Positions 8,452-15,929 of a DNA stretch of 64,000 nucleotides are shown piece after piece; the stretch's first letter is position 1; each line of letters opens with the position of its first letter. This stretch comes from JAAXGX01 sp965203565. GTDB lineage: Bacteria; Acidobacteriota; Vicinamibacteria; Vicinamibacterales; UBA8438. The notes below the pieces were generated by a model. It was not told the origin of the DNA and ran no database searches. It worked only from the letters and a program-made list of their open reading frames with translations. Made by a program: the position numbers and the translations under genes. The DNA lies in the NCBI GenBank assembly GCA_965203565.1, contig OZ241896.1, forward strand, positions 2,976,001-3,040,000. The letters are read 5' to 3'.

Positions 8452-9662
8452 CCGCGGCGGATCGCCCGCGGCTCAACGTGGTCCAGGTCTGCGACCACCT
8501 CGGCTGGCCCGGCTCGAGGATGCACGGCGTCAAGCGGCTGTTCGCCTGGATGATTCCCCGTTTCGATCCGGACCGGTTCGACGTGTCGCTGATCAGCCTG
8601 CGCGCGCCGGACGTCTCGGAAGACACCCTCGAAGCGCACGGGATCGACGTGACCTACCTGAGCCGGTCGAAGTTCGATCCGATGACGCTGCCGGCGCTGC
8701 TGCGGGAGCTCGACCGCCGGCGGGCGGACGTCGTGCACCTGCACGGGTACGGGGCGACGACGTTCGGGCGGCTGGCCGCCGCGCGGCGGGGGCTGCCGGC
8801 GCTGCTGCACGAGCATGCGAACCTGACCGACACCCCCTGGTTCCAGAAGGTCTTCGACCGCCTGCTGGCGCCGTACACCGACCTGGCGATCGCCGTTTCC
8901 CGATCGACGGCCGGCTTCGTGACCGGCGCCCGGCTGGTCCCGCCCGAGCGGACGCGCGTCGTCTATCTCGGGGCGCCGGTGGACGAGTTCGCCCGCCGGC
9001 CGGCGCCGGAGGAGGTGCGCGCCGTCCGCCGGCGGTTGGGGCTCCCGCCCGACGGTCTCGTGGTCGGAACGGTGACGCGCCTGATGCCGTCGAAGGGGAA
9101 CCGGTATCTGGTCGAGGCGGCGCGGCAGGTGCTGGCCCGCGGCGTGGACGCCCATTTCTGCATCGCGGGCGAAGGCGAGCTCGAAGCGGAGCTCGGCCGG
9201 CAGGCGCGGGAGCTGGACCTGCAGGACCGCCTGCGCCTGCCGGGCTTCGTGCGGGACGTCGCCGGCGCGTTCGCGGCGTTCGACCTGGTCGTCTTCCCGT
9301 CGCTGTGGGAGGGGACGCCGCTGACCGCGTTCGAGGCGCTGGCGGCCGGCCGGCCGATCGTGGCGTCCGACGCCGACGGCCTCGTGGACGTCCTGCGCCC
9401 GGGGCGGGACGCGGTGGTCGTGCCCAAAGGGGACGCCGGCGCGCTGGCCGCAGCGATCGTCAGCCTGCTCCGGGACCCGGCGCGCCGGGAGGCGCTCGGG
9501 TCGGCGGCGCGGACCACCGGCGCCGCGTACGACATCGGCGCGTTCGTCCGGAAGATGGAGCGGCTGTACGTCCTGATGCACGAGCTGTCGCGCCGGACCG
9601 GCCGGGCCGGGGTGGCCGCGGCCGACCTGTCGTTCTTGTCGGAAACGGCGCATCCTGCGTAA
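8448..9662 (+). CDS. GT4-family glycosyltransferase
   Basis: 404 residues from GTG 8448, which overlaps the previous TGA. The GT-B fold is visible: VVQVCDHLGWPGSRMHGVKRLF at the start, DVVHLHGYGATTFGRLAA, LLHEHANLTD, then a C-terminal donor domain with VVGTVTRLMPSKGNRYLVEA, FCIAGEGELEAEL and the E-x7-E block FPSLWEGTPLTAFEALAAGRPIVASD. The open frame reaches upstream to 8220 only as a shadow inside the SDR gene. Its place between an SDR and a GT-C-like membrane protein suggests assembly of a lipid-linked surface glycan. Confidence 0.88.
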   Translation: MTAADRPRLNVVQVCDHLGWPGSRMHGVKRLFAWMIPRFDPDRFDVSLISLRAPDVSEDTLEAHGIDVTYLSRSKFDPMTLPALLRELDRRRADVVHLHGYGATTFGRLAAARRGLPALLHEHANLTDTPWFQKVFDRLLAPYTDLAIAVSRSTAGFVTGARLVPPERTRVVYLGAPVDEFARRPAPEEVRAVRRRLGLPPDGLVVGTVTRLMPSKGNRYLVEAARQVLARGVDAHFCIAGEGELEAELGRQARELDLQDRLRLPGFVRDVAGAFAAFDLVVFPSLWEGTPLTAFEALAAGRPIVASDADGLVDVLRPGRDAVVVPKGDAGALAAAIVSLLRDPARREALGSAARTTGAAYDIGAFVRKMERLYVLMHELSRRTGRAGVAAADLSFLSETAHPA

Positions 9663-9675
9663 CCTGAAGCACCCG

Positions 9676-11610
9676 ATGCGGACGCAATCACGGATCGGAC
9701 CCCGGTTCGGCGGCGCCGGCGGGGAGGGGGCGGGCGCTGCGCGCCGGCTCGACCCCGGCTTGGTCGGCGCGGCGGTGCTGCTGCTGATCGGGTCGTACGC
9801 CGCGCTGTCGGTCGACGTGGTCCGGACCGGATTCGGAGTGAAGGGAGACGAGGGGACGTACGTCGCCATGGCGCTCAGCGCGGCGTACGACGGCGACCTG
9901 GTCTACGAGGCGCGCGACATAGAGCGGTTCTACGAGACGTACGACTCCGGGCCGGAAGGGATCTTCCTCAAGCGCGGCTCGCACGCGCGGTACCGTCTCG
10001 ACGACGCCTTTCCGTTCGTCCGCCGCGAGACCCGGCCCGACACCCGCGCCGACCGGCTGTACTTCGGCAAGGCGTACGTCTATCCGGTGGCCGCCGCGCC
10101 GTTCGTCCGCCTCGCCGGATTGAACGGGCTGCTCCTGTTCCACGTCCTGCTGCTGTCGGGGGTCCTGCTGCTGGGCTACCGGTTCGTGGCCGCGCGGTCG
10201 CCCCGCAGGCTGGCGGCCGGCTACGTGCTCGGCTTCTTCGGCGTCTCGATCGTCCCGCTCTACGCCGTCTCGCTGAGCCCGGAGATCTTCAACGTCGCCT
10301 GCGTCTTCACGGCGTACTTCCTCTGGTTCCACAAGGAGGCCGCGCCGGCGGCGGCGACCCGCCTCGGCCGCTGGGCGCGGAGTCCGTGGTCGGACTTCGC
10401 GGCGGCGGCGCTGCTCGGAGCGGCGACCTACTCCAAGCCGTCGCACCTGCTCCTGATCCTGCCTCCGGTCGCCGTCGCCCTGGCGCGGCGGCGCTTCGGA
10501 AGGGGGTTGGCGGCGGCGGCCGTCTTCGGCGGCGTGGTGACGGCGGGGTTCGCGATCAACGCGGCCATCACCGGCGAGTTCAACTATCAGGGGGGCGACC
10601 GGAAGACGTTCTACGGCCGGTTCCCGTTCGAGACGCCGGCCGACCGGTTCGACGCGCTGGGGATCGGCATGACCACGAACGAGATCGTCGTCGAGGAGCC
10701 GTTGGGGCCGGCGGCGTTCCTGAAGCTGCTGGGGACCAACCTCGGCTATTTCCTGGTCGGCCGCCACTTCGGGTTCGTGCCGTTCTTCTTTCCGGGCGTC
10801 GTCGCCGTCGCGCTGTTCCTCCGGCGGTCGTCGCCGCGCCGCCGGTGGCAGTGGGCCGTCCTGGGCGCGGCGGCGCTGTCCGCGGTGGCGCTCGTCGTCT
10901 ACATGCCGTACACCTGGTCGGGCGGCGGCGGGCCGTCGGGCAACCGGTACTTCCTCAGCATCTACCCGGTGCTGCTGTTCGTGACGCCGCCTCTCGCCAC
11001 GATCGCGCCGGCCGTGACGGCGTGGCTGGGCGGCGCCCTGTTCACCGCCCACATTCTGATCAACCCGTTCGCGTCGGCGAAGCGCCCGCACCTCAGCGTC
11101 GAGCGCGGGGCGCTCCGCGCGCTGCCGATCGAGATGACGATGGTGACCGACCTGCCGATCATGATCGACCCGCGGCGCTCGCACGTCCCGTACGGGTCCG
11201 ACCCGCTGCTGCACCTCTACTTCCTGGACCACAACGCGCACCTGCCCGACGCCCCGGGAATCTGGATCGCGGGCCGCGCCCGGAGCGAGCTGATCGTCCG
11301 GAGTTACGACCAGTTGTCGGAGATGCGCGTCTTCCTCAGCACCCCGGTCGCCAACACCGTCACCGTCGAGCTGGGCGGCGCGTCGCGGACGGCGCGCCTC
11401 GCCGGGCAGCGGCCGCAGGAGCTGGTGTTCTCCGAGCCGGAAGGGGTCTACGCGCGGCGTAGCTGGGCCTACCTGCTCGCGGTGCGGACGGAGGACGGTT
11501 TCGTGCCCCGCCTGCTCAATCCGAACTCGGGCGACAGCCGTCACCTCGGGGTCGCCGTCACGCTGGAGGCCGGGACGGCCGGCGACGGGACGGTGGCGCG
11601 CGGCCGGTGA
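9676..11610 (+). CDS. GT-C-like polytopic membrane protein
   Basis: 644 residues with about 10 hydrophobic segments in the first 460 and a hydrophilic C-terminal domain. An acidic loop after the first membrane helix (GVKGDEGTYVAMALSAAYDG) matches the Asp/Glu catalytic loop of GT-C glycosyltransferases of the ArnT/PMT type, which use polyprenyl-phosphate sugars. A YSKPSHLLLILPP helix and a late periplasmic loop (YTWSGGGGPSGNRYFLSIYP) fit the same class. It lies 14 nt below a GT4 and 5 nt above another, so it likely acts on the same glycan. The exact reaction is not deducible. Confidence 0.7.
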   Translation: MRTQSRIGPRFGGAGGEGAGAARRLDPGLVGAAVLLLIGSYAALSVDVVRTGFGVKGDEGTYVAMALSAAYDGDLVYEARDIERFYETYDSGPEGIFLKRGSHARYRLDDAFPFVRRETRPDTRADRLYFGKAYVYPVAAAPFVRLAGLNGLLLFHVLLLSGVLLLGYRFVAARSPRRLAAGYVLGFFGVSIVPLYAVSLSPEIFNVACVFTAYFLWFHKEAAPAAATRLGRWARSPWSDFAAAALLGAATYSKPSHLLLILPPVAVALARRRFGRGLAAAAVFGGVVTAGFAINAAITGEFNYQGGDRKTFYGRFPFETPADRFDALGIGMTTNEIVVEEPLGPAAFLKLLGTNLGYFLVGRHFGFVPFFFPGVVAVALFLRRSSPRRRWQWAVLGAAALSAVALVVYMPYTWSGGGGPSGNRYFLSIYPVLLFVTPPLATIAPAVTAWLGGALFTAHILINPFASAKRPHLSVERGALRALPIEMTMVTDLPIMIDPRRSHVPYGSDPLLHLYFLDHNAHLPDAPGIWIAGRARSELIVRSYDQLSEMRVFLSTPVANTVTVELGGASRTARLAGQRPQELVFSEPEGVYARRSWAYLLAVRTEDGFVPRLLNPNSGDSRHLGVAVTLEAGTAGDGTVARGR

Positions 11611-11614
11611 CGAC

Positions 11615-12658
11615 GTGGCCCGGATAGCGGTGGTGACTTCGCATCCGCCGCTGGCGCAGGGCGGTCATCTCGTGATCGCCGAGGCGCTGGCGTCGGCCCT
11701 CCGGGCCGCCGGTCACGAGGCCGGAGTGCTGCTCACTCCCCAGAACCGGTTCGGCCGCCAGGGAAGCGCGTACCTCGCCAACTGGCTGACCGACGTCGGC
11801 GCGGCGCACGACGGCCGGCGGATCGACCAGGTGATCAGCATGCGCTTCCCCAGCTACGCCGTCCGGCACCCGGCGCACGTCTGCTGGCTGAACCACCGGA
11901 TGCGGGAGTACTACGATCGGTGGCCTGTCTTCAGCCGTTCGCTGCCGCGCGGCGCCCGGCTCAAGGAGCGGGCGCGCCGCCGCCTGGTGCACGCGGCCGA
12001 CCGGCGCCTGCTCACGCGGAACGTGACCCGGGTGTTCGCCCAGTCGCGCACCGTGCAGGCCCGCCTGCGGCGGTGGGGCGGCATCGAGTCGGAAGTCGTG
12101 TACCCGCCGCCGCCGCCGCGCGGCTATCGCTCGGAAGCGTACGGCGACGACATCCTCGTCGTGTCGCGGCTGGAAGCGCACAAGCGGGTCGGCCTGGTGC
12201 TCGACGCGCTCGCCGAGCCGGAGGCCGCCGGGGTGCGCTGCACCGTCGCCGGCGACGGGGCGGACGCCGCCCGGCTGCGCCGGCGGGCGGCCGAGCGCGG
12301 GCTCGACCGGCGCGTCACGTTCCTCGGCGCGGTGGATGAACCGGCGCTGCTCGACGCGCTGGCCCGCTGCCGGGCGGTCTGCTTCCCGGCGCACCGGGAA
12401 GATTTCGGGCTGGTGACGGTCGAGGCGTTCGCGTCGGCCCGGCCGGTGGTCACGTGCGCCGACAGCGGCGGCCCGGCCGAGCTGGTCCGGCACGGCGAGA
12501 ACGGCCTGGTGGCGGCTCCGGACCCGCCGGCGCTCGCAGGGGCGCTGGCCGCGCTGGCCGCGGACCGCGGCCTCGCCGAGCGGCTCGGCGCCGCCGCGCG
12601 CCGCGACGTCGACGCGATCACGTGGGAGCGCGCGCTCGACCGGCTGGTGATCGCGTAG
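11615..12658 (+). CDS. GT4-family glycosyltransferase
   Basis: 347 residues from GTG 11615. The N-terminus (ARIAVVTSHPPLAQGGHLVIA) and CWLNHRMREYYDRWPVF acceptor region are followed by DDILVVSRLEAHKRVGLVLDAL and CTVAGDGADAARL. The donor block FPAHREDFGLVTVEAFASARPVVTC contains the E-x7-E signature (EDFGLVTVE). It is the last gene of the 6.3-12.7 kb glycan operon and only 5 nt below the membrane protein. Confidence 0.86.
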   Translation: MARIAVVTSHPPLAQGGHLVIAEALASALRAAGHEAGVLLTPQNRFGRQGSAYLANWLTDVGAAHDGRRIDQVISMRFPSYAVRHPAHVCWLNHRMREYYDRWPVFSRSLPRGARLKERARRRLVHAADRRLLTRNVTRVFAQSRTVQARLRRWGGIESEVVYPPPPPRGYRSEAYGDDILVVSRLEAHKRVGLVLDALAEPEAAGVRCTVAGDGADAARLRRRAAERGLDRRVTFLGAVDEPALLDALARCRAVCFPAHREDFGLVTVEAFASARPVVTCADSGGPAELVRHGENGLVAAPDPPALAGALAALAADRGLAERLGAAARRDVDAITWERALDRLVIA

Positions 12659-12675
12659 CTCCCTGCCGGCTGTTG

Positions 12676-12681
12676 TACACT
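12676..12681 (+). promoter_or_regulatory. possible -10 box upstream of dtd
   Basis: TACACT preceded by TTG. Transcription from it would begin near 12688, almost at the ATG of a 22-codon frame (12691-12759) that ends 5 nt before dtd. No clear -35 is visible. Weak call. Confidence 0.3.
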
Positions 12682-12764
12682 CCGGGACCGATGGCCTGCC
12701 GCCGCCGCATCGACCTCGAAGCGCTTCTGCGCGTCCGGGCCGAGTGCGGGGCGTCGTGACGCGC

Positions 12765-13226
12765 ATGCGGGTCGTGCTGCAGCGCGTCAGCTCCGCGTGC
12801 GTGACCGCCGGCGACCGCCGGCTTGGACGGATCCGGCGCGGTCTGCTCGCGCTGGTCGGCGTCGGGCGCGGCGACGGCGCGGCGGACGTCGAGTACGTCG
12901 CCGGCAGGATCCGGAACCTCCGGGTCTTCGAGGACGACGACGGCCGGATGAACCGCTCGCTGGCCGACGTCGGCGGCGAACTGCTGATCGTGTCGCAGTT
13001 CACGCTGTACGGCGACTGCCGCAAGGGACGGCGCCCGTCGTTCGACCGCGCGGCCCCGCCGCCGGCGGCGCGCCCGGTGTACGAGCAGCTCGTGGAGGCG
13101 CTGCGCGCGGCCGGCCTGCCGGTGCGCACCGGCGAGTTCCAGGCGATGATGCGCGTCGAGCTGGTCAACGACGGTCCGGTGACGCTGCTGCTCGACAGCG
13201 GCTGCCTGAGAGGGCGCGATGCATAG
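12765..13226 (+). CDS. dtd: D-aminoacyl-tRNA deacylase
   Basis: 153 residues from ATG 12765. It hydrolyses D-amino acids (and Gly from tRNA-Ala) off mischarged tRNA. The family signatures are intact: RVVLQRVSSACV at the start, ELLIVSQFTLYGDCRKGRRPSF (the SQxTL motif) and ELVNDGPVTLLLDS at the end, whose Gly-Pro forms the cross-subunit chiral-proofreading site. Length is typical of the family (about 145-155). Earlier in-frame starts exist at 12744, but the ATG gives the canonical MRVVLQRV start. It overlaps the next gene by 8 nt. Confidence 0.95.
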   Translation: MRVVLQRVSSACVTAGDRRLGRIRRGLLALVGVGRGDGAADVEYVAGRIRNLRVFEDDDGRMNRSLADVGGELLIVSQFTLYGDCRKGRRPSFDRAAPPPAARPVYEQLVEALRAAGLPVRTGEFQAMMRVELVNDGPVTLLLDSGCLRGRDA

Positions 13227-14073
13227 CCGCCCGGGGCCGCGCGCGCTGGCCGCCCTGCTGCTCGCCGCCGTGGCCGCGCCCGCGGCGGCGCAGCAACGGC
13301 CGCTGGTCACCGAGGATCCCGAATCTATCGGCGCCGGCCTGGTGATGATCGAAGGCGGATTCGACTACGTCCGCGACCAGCCGTACCCGCTCTCCGGACT
13401 GCGCGGCCGTCGCTGGCGCGCGCCGACGCTCGGCGTCAGCGTCGGCGTCAGTTCGATCGCCGAGATCCAGATCGACGGGATATCCTGGCAGCGGCTCGAG
13501 ATCCGCGAACGGGCCGCCGGACCGCTGTCGGCGCTGCTGAAGGTCGCCGGCGATGCGACGCAGGACATGGACGACTTCGTCGTCGGGGCGAAGGTCCGCC
13601 TGGCGTCGGAGTCCACCCTCCGGCCGTCGGTGGGGCTGCGGTTCGCGACGAAGCTGCCGAACGCCGGGAACGAGAGCGGGCTCGGGCGCGACGCGTTCGA
13701 GTTCTACAACACGGTGCTGGTGGGAAAGACGATCCGGTCCGTGCGCATCGTCGGCAACGTCGGCCTGGGGATTCTGAGCGATCCGACGCGCGGCGACCGG
13801 CAGAACGACCTGATCGTGTACGGCGTGTCGATGGCGCGCGCGATGAGCGCGGGGGCCGAGATCGTCGCCGAGGTGACCGGCCGGGCCAACACGCGCCGGG
13901 GTTCGCCCCCGCCCGGCACCGGCGACTCGGGGGAGATCCGGGCGGGCGTGCGGTACACGTTCGGCCCGATCCGGTTCGACGCCGCCGCGATCAGCGGGCT
14001 GACCGACCTGGACGCGACGGCCGGCGTGACCGCCGGCTTCACCTGGGTGTTCCGCGGGCCGGTCACGCCCTGA
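13219..14073 (+). CDS. secreted beta-barrel-like protein of unknown function
   Basis: 284 residues with a clear signal peptide (MHSRPGPRALAALLLAAVAAPAAAQQ). The mature part alternates short amphipathic strands (GLVMIEGGFDYV, TLGVSVGVSSIAEIQIDG, DDFVVGAKVRLASES, VGLRFATKLP, GEIRAGVRYTFGPIRFDAAAISG) and ends TAGFTWVFRG. The layout resembles the MetA-type phenol-degradation outer-membrane family, but that is a loose match. It overlaps dtd by 8 nt and precedes dapF by 16 nt, so all three are probably co-transcribed. Confidence 0.65.
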   Translation: MHSRPGPRALAALLLAAVAAPAAAQQRPLVTEDPESIGAGLVMIEGGFDYVRDQPYPLSGLRGRRWRAPTLGVSVGVSSIAEIQIDGISWQRLEIRERAAGPLSALLKVAGDATQDMDDFVVGAKVRLASESTLRPSVGLRFATKLPNAGNESGLGRDAFEFYNTVLVGKTIRSVRIVGNVGLGILSDPTRGDRQNDLIVYGVSMARAMSAGAEIVAEVTGRANTRRGSPPPGTGDSGEIRAGVRYTFGPIRFDAAAISGLTDLDATAGVTAGFTWVFRGPVTP

Positions 14074-14089
14074 CAGCCGACAGCGTTCC

Positions 14090-14920
14090 ATGCGGGTCGC
14101 ATCCGCCGAATTCATCAAGGCGCACGCCTACGGCAACGACTTCCTCTTCATCGAAGAGCGCGCGGTCGCCGGCGGACAGGGCGCCCGGTGGGCGCGCGCC
14201 GCCTGCGACCGTCATCGCGGCGTCGGGGCGGACGGCCTCGCCCTGTACCGCCGCACGCCGGCCGGTGCGGCGATGCAGCTGTTCAACGCCGACGGGTCGG
14301 CGGCGGAGGTGTCCGGCAACGGCGTGCGCTGCCTGGCCGCCATCGTCGCCGGCGGCCGGCCGGCCGGCCGGGAAGATGCGGACGTCGTGATCGACACCGC
14401 CGCCGGCGCCAGGACGCTGCGCCTCCTCGAGGCGGATCCGCCGCGGCGCACGTTCCGGGCGCAGATGGGGGAGCCGGCCGGGCTGGAGCGCCGCCGGTTG
14501 CGGGCGGCCGGGGAGGAGGTCGACGCGGTCGTCCTCTCGGTCGGGAACCCGCAGTGCGTGGTGCTGGCCGATACGTTCGACGATGCGCGGTTCGAGCGGC
14601 TGGCGCCGGCGCTGGCGGCGCACGAGGCGTTTCCGGACGGGACGAACGTCGAGTTCGCCGCCGTCGAGCGTCCCGGCCGGGTTCGCATCCGGATCTGGGA
14701 GCGCGGCGTCGGGCCGACCAGCGCGTCCGGCACCGGGGCGTGCGCCGCGGCGGTGGCCGCCGCCGCGTTCGGCGGGGCGGCGCGCGCCGTGGAGGTCGTT
14801 TCGCCCGGCGGCTCCCAGCAGGTCGAGTGGACGGCCGACGGCATCCACCTCACCGGGTGGGCCGAGATCGTCGCGCGAGGCGTCTGGACGGCGCCGCCGA
14901 GGCTGTACAGCCCGTGGTGA
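14090..14920 (+). CDS. dapF: diaminopimelate epimerase homologue with both catalytic Cys replaced by Ser
   Basis: 276 residues, the usual length. The family converts LL- to meso-diaminopimelate for peptidoglycan and lysine. Recognisable blocks: AHAYGNDF, CDRHRGVGADGL, NADGSAAEVSGNGVRC, SVGNPQCV, WERGVGPTSASGTGACAA. In characterised DapF the two catalytic residues are Cys in CGNG and ACGSG; here both are Ser (Ser75, TCC; Ser213, TCC). Cys81 and Cys218 lie a few residues away. The stop codon (14918-14920) belongs to the inverted-repeat end of the 158-bp element that follows, so the last residues are element-encoded. Homology is secure; the exact activity is not. Confidence 0.82.
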   Translation: MRVASAEFIKAHAYGNDFLFIEERAVAGGQGARWARAACDRHRGVGADGLALYRRTPAGAAMQLFNADGSAAEVSGNGVRCLAAIVAGGRPAGREDADVVIDTAAGARTLRLLEADPPRRTFRAQMGEPAGLERRRLRAAGEEVDAVVLSVGNPQCVVLADTFDDARFERLAPALAAHEAFPDGTNVEFAAVERPGRVRIRIWERGVGPTSASGTGACAAAVAAAAFGGAARAVEVVSPGGSQQVEWTADGIHLTGWAEIVARGVWTAPPRLYSPW

Positions 14921-15066
14921 AACTCCCCGCTGCATTCGAGCGGCGATGCATCCCGCCTGACGGCGTTGTTCGTCGGTTGCGTATGCCCGATATGCGCCCT
15001 CCTCACGCCTTGTCAGGCGGGCGCCTCACCGCTCTCGGCGCCCCGCGGGGGTTTCACCACGGGCTG
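14908..15066 (+). repeat. 158-bp interspersed element, full-length copy A
   Basis: The ends are CAGCCCGTGG and CCACGGGCTG, a perfect 10-bp inverted repeat. The interior matches copies at 32300-32457 and (inverted) 40544-40701 at about 95% by eye. The left end encodes the dapF stop. TGTA flanks both sides, possibly a 4-bp target duplication. Together with unassigned sequence it fills the dapF-radC gap. Confidence 0.88.
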
Positions 15067-15228
15067 TGTAGCTTTCGCGTACCTCGCGGCCCGTTCGCGT
15101 CACGTTCCTTGCCGCATCCGGGAGACGCGCGGCCTCCGCCGGCGCACGCCGCGCCGGGGAGTCGGACGGCGACGCGCCGCTCTGTAGTACGATGGCCCGG
15201 CGGCACACGGCTTGAAGGTGCGGGAGGC

Positions 15229-15897
15229 ATGAGGTCGCTCGCACTGCACGACCGCCCCCGCGAGAAGCTCGACCGGTACGGTTCGCGGGTTCTGGGCGAC
15301 AACGAGCTGCTCGCCGTCATCCTCGGCCACGGATACCGCCGCGCCAGCGCCCTCGACATCGCGAACCGGGTGCTGGACGCGTCGGACGGGCTGCACGGGC
15401 TGTCGCGGTTGTCGGAGGGGCAGTTGCGCCGGGTGCGCGGCGTCGGGCCGGCCAAGGCGGCGCAGATCCTGGCCGCGGTCGAGCTCGGCCGGCGGACGCT
15501 GGCGCGGTCGCCCCCGGAGCGCGCGCTGCTGCGCAGCCCGCGGGAGGTCGCAACCTATCTGCTGCCGCGGTACGGGGCCGGCTCGGTCGAGCAGTTCGGC
15601 GTCGTGATGCTCGACGCCAAGCACCGGGTGATACGGGCGACCGTACTCTCGGTCGGGACGCTGGACGCCAGCCTGGTCCATCCGCGGGAGGTGTTCCGGG
15701 CGGCGGCGGCCGGGGGCGCCGCCGCGCTGGTGCTGTTCCACAACCATCCGTCGGGCGACCCGACGCCGAGCGAGGACGACGTGATGCTGACCGACCGGAT
15801 GGTGCAGGCGGGGACGCTGATGGGAATCGACGTGATCGATCACGTGGTGCTCGGTGACGTGCGGTACTTCAGCTTCAAGGAGAGCGGGCGGATCTAG
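15229..15897 (+). CDS. radC: RadC/JAB-domain protein
   Basis: 222 residues from ATG 15229. An N-terminal helix-hairpin-helix region (LSRLSEGQLRRVRGVGPAKAAQILAAVELG) precedes a JAMM metallo-domain whose zinc-binding motif is HNHPSGDPTPSEDD (H-x-H-x7-S-x2-D). The family is annotated as DNA-repair RadC, but its true role is unsettled. Length is normal. The first residues, LALHDRPREKLDRYGSRVLGDNELLAVILG, match family starts. The frame is open upstream through copy A of the 158-bp element, but that is not family sequence. Confidence 0.92.
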   Translation: MRSLALHDRPREKLDRYGSRVLGDNELLAVILGHGYRRASALDIANRVLDASDGLHGLSRLSEGQLRRVRGVGPAKAAQILAAVELGRRTLARSPPERALLRSPREVATYLLPRYGAGSVEQFGVVMLDAKHRVIRATVLSVGTLDASLVHPREVFRAAAAGGAAALVLFHNHPSGDPTPSEDDVMLTDRMVQAGTLMGIDVIDHVVLGDVRYFSFKESGRI

Positions 15898-15929
15898 GCG
15901 CGGGTCCAGGCCCGGATCGAGCGGGTTCG

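Noticed and set aside
9688..11544. 618-codon minus-strand frame opposite the GT-C-like gene
   Set aside because: Low-complexity Arg/Glu/Gln/Pro composition typical of antisense frames in GC-rich DNA; the plus strand has clear membrane helices.
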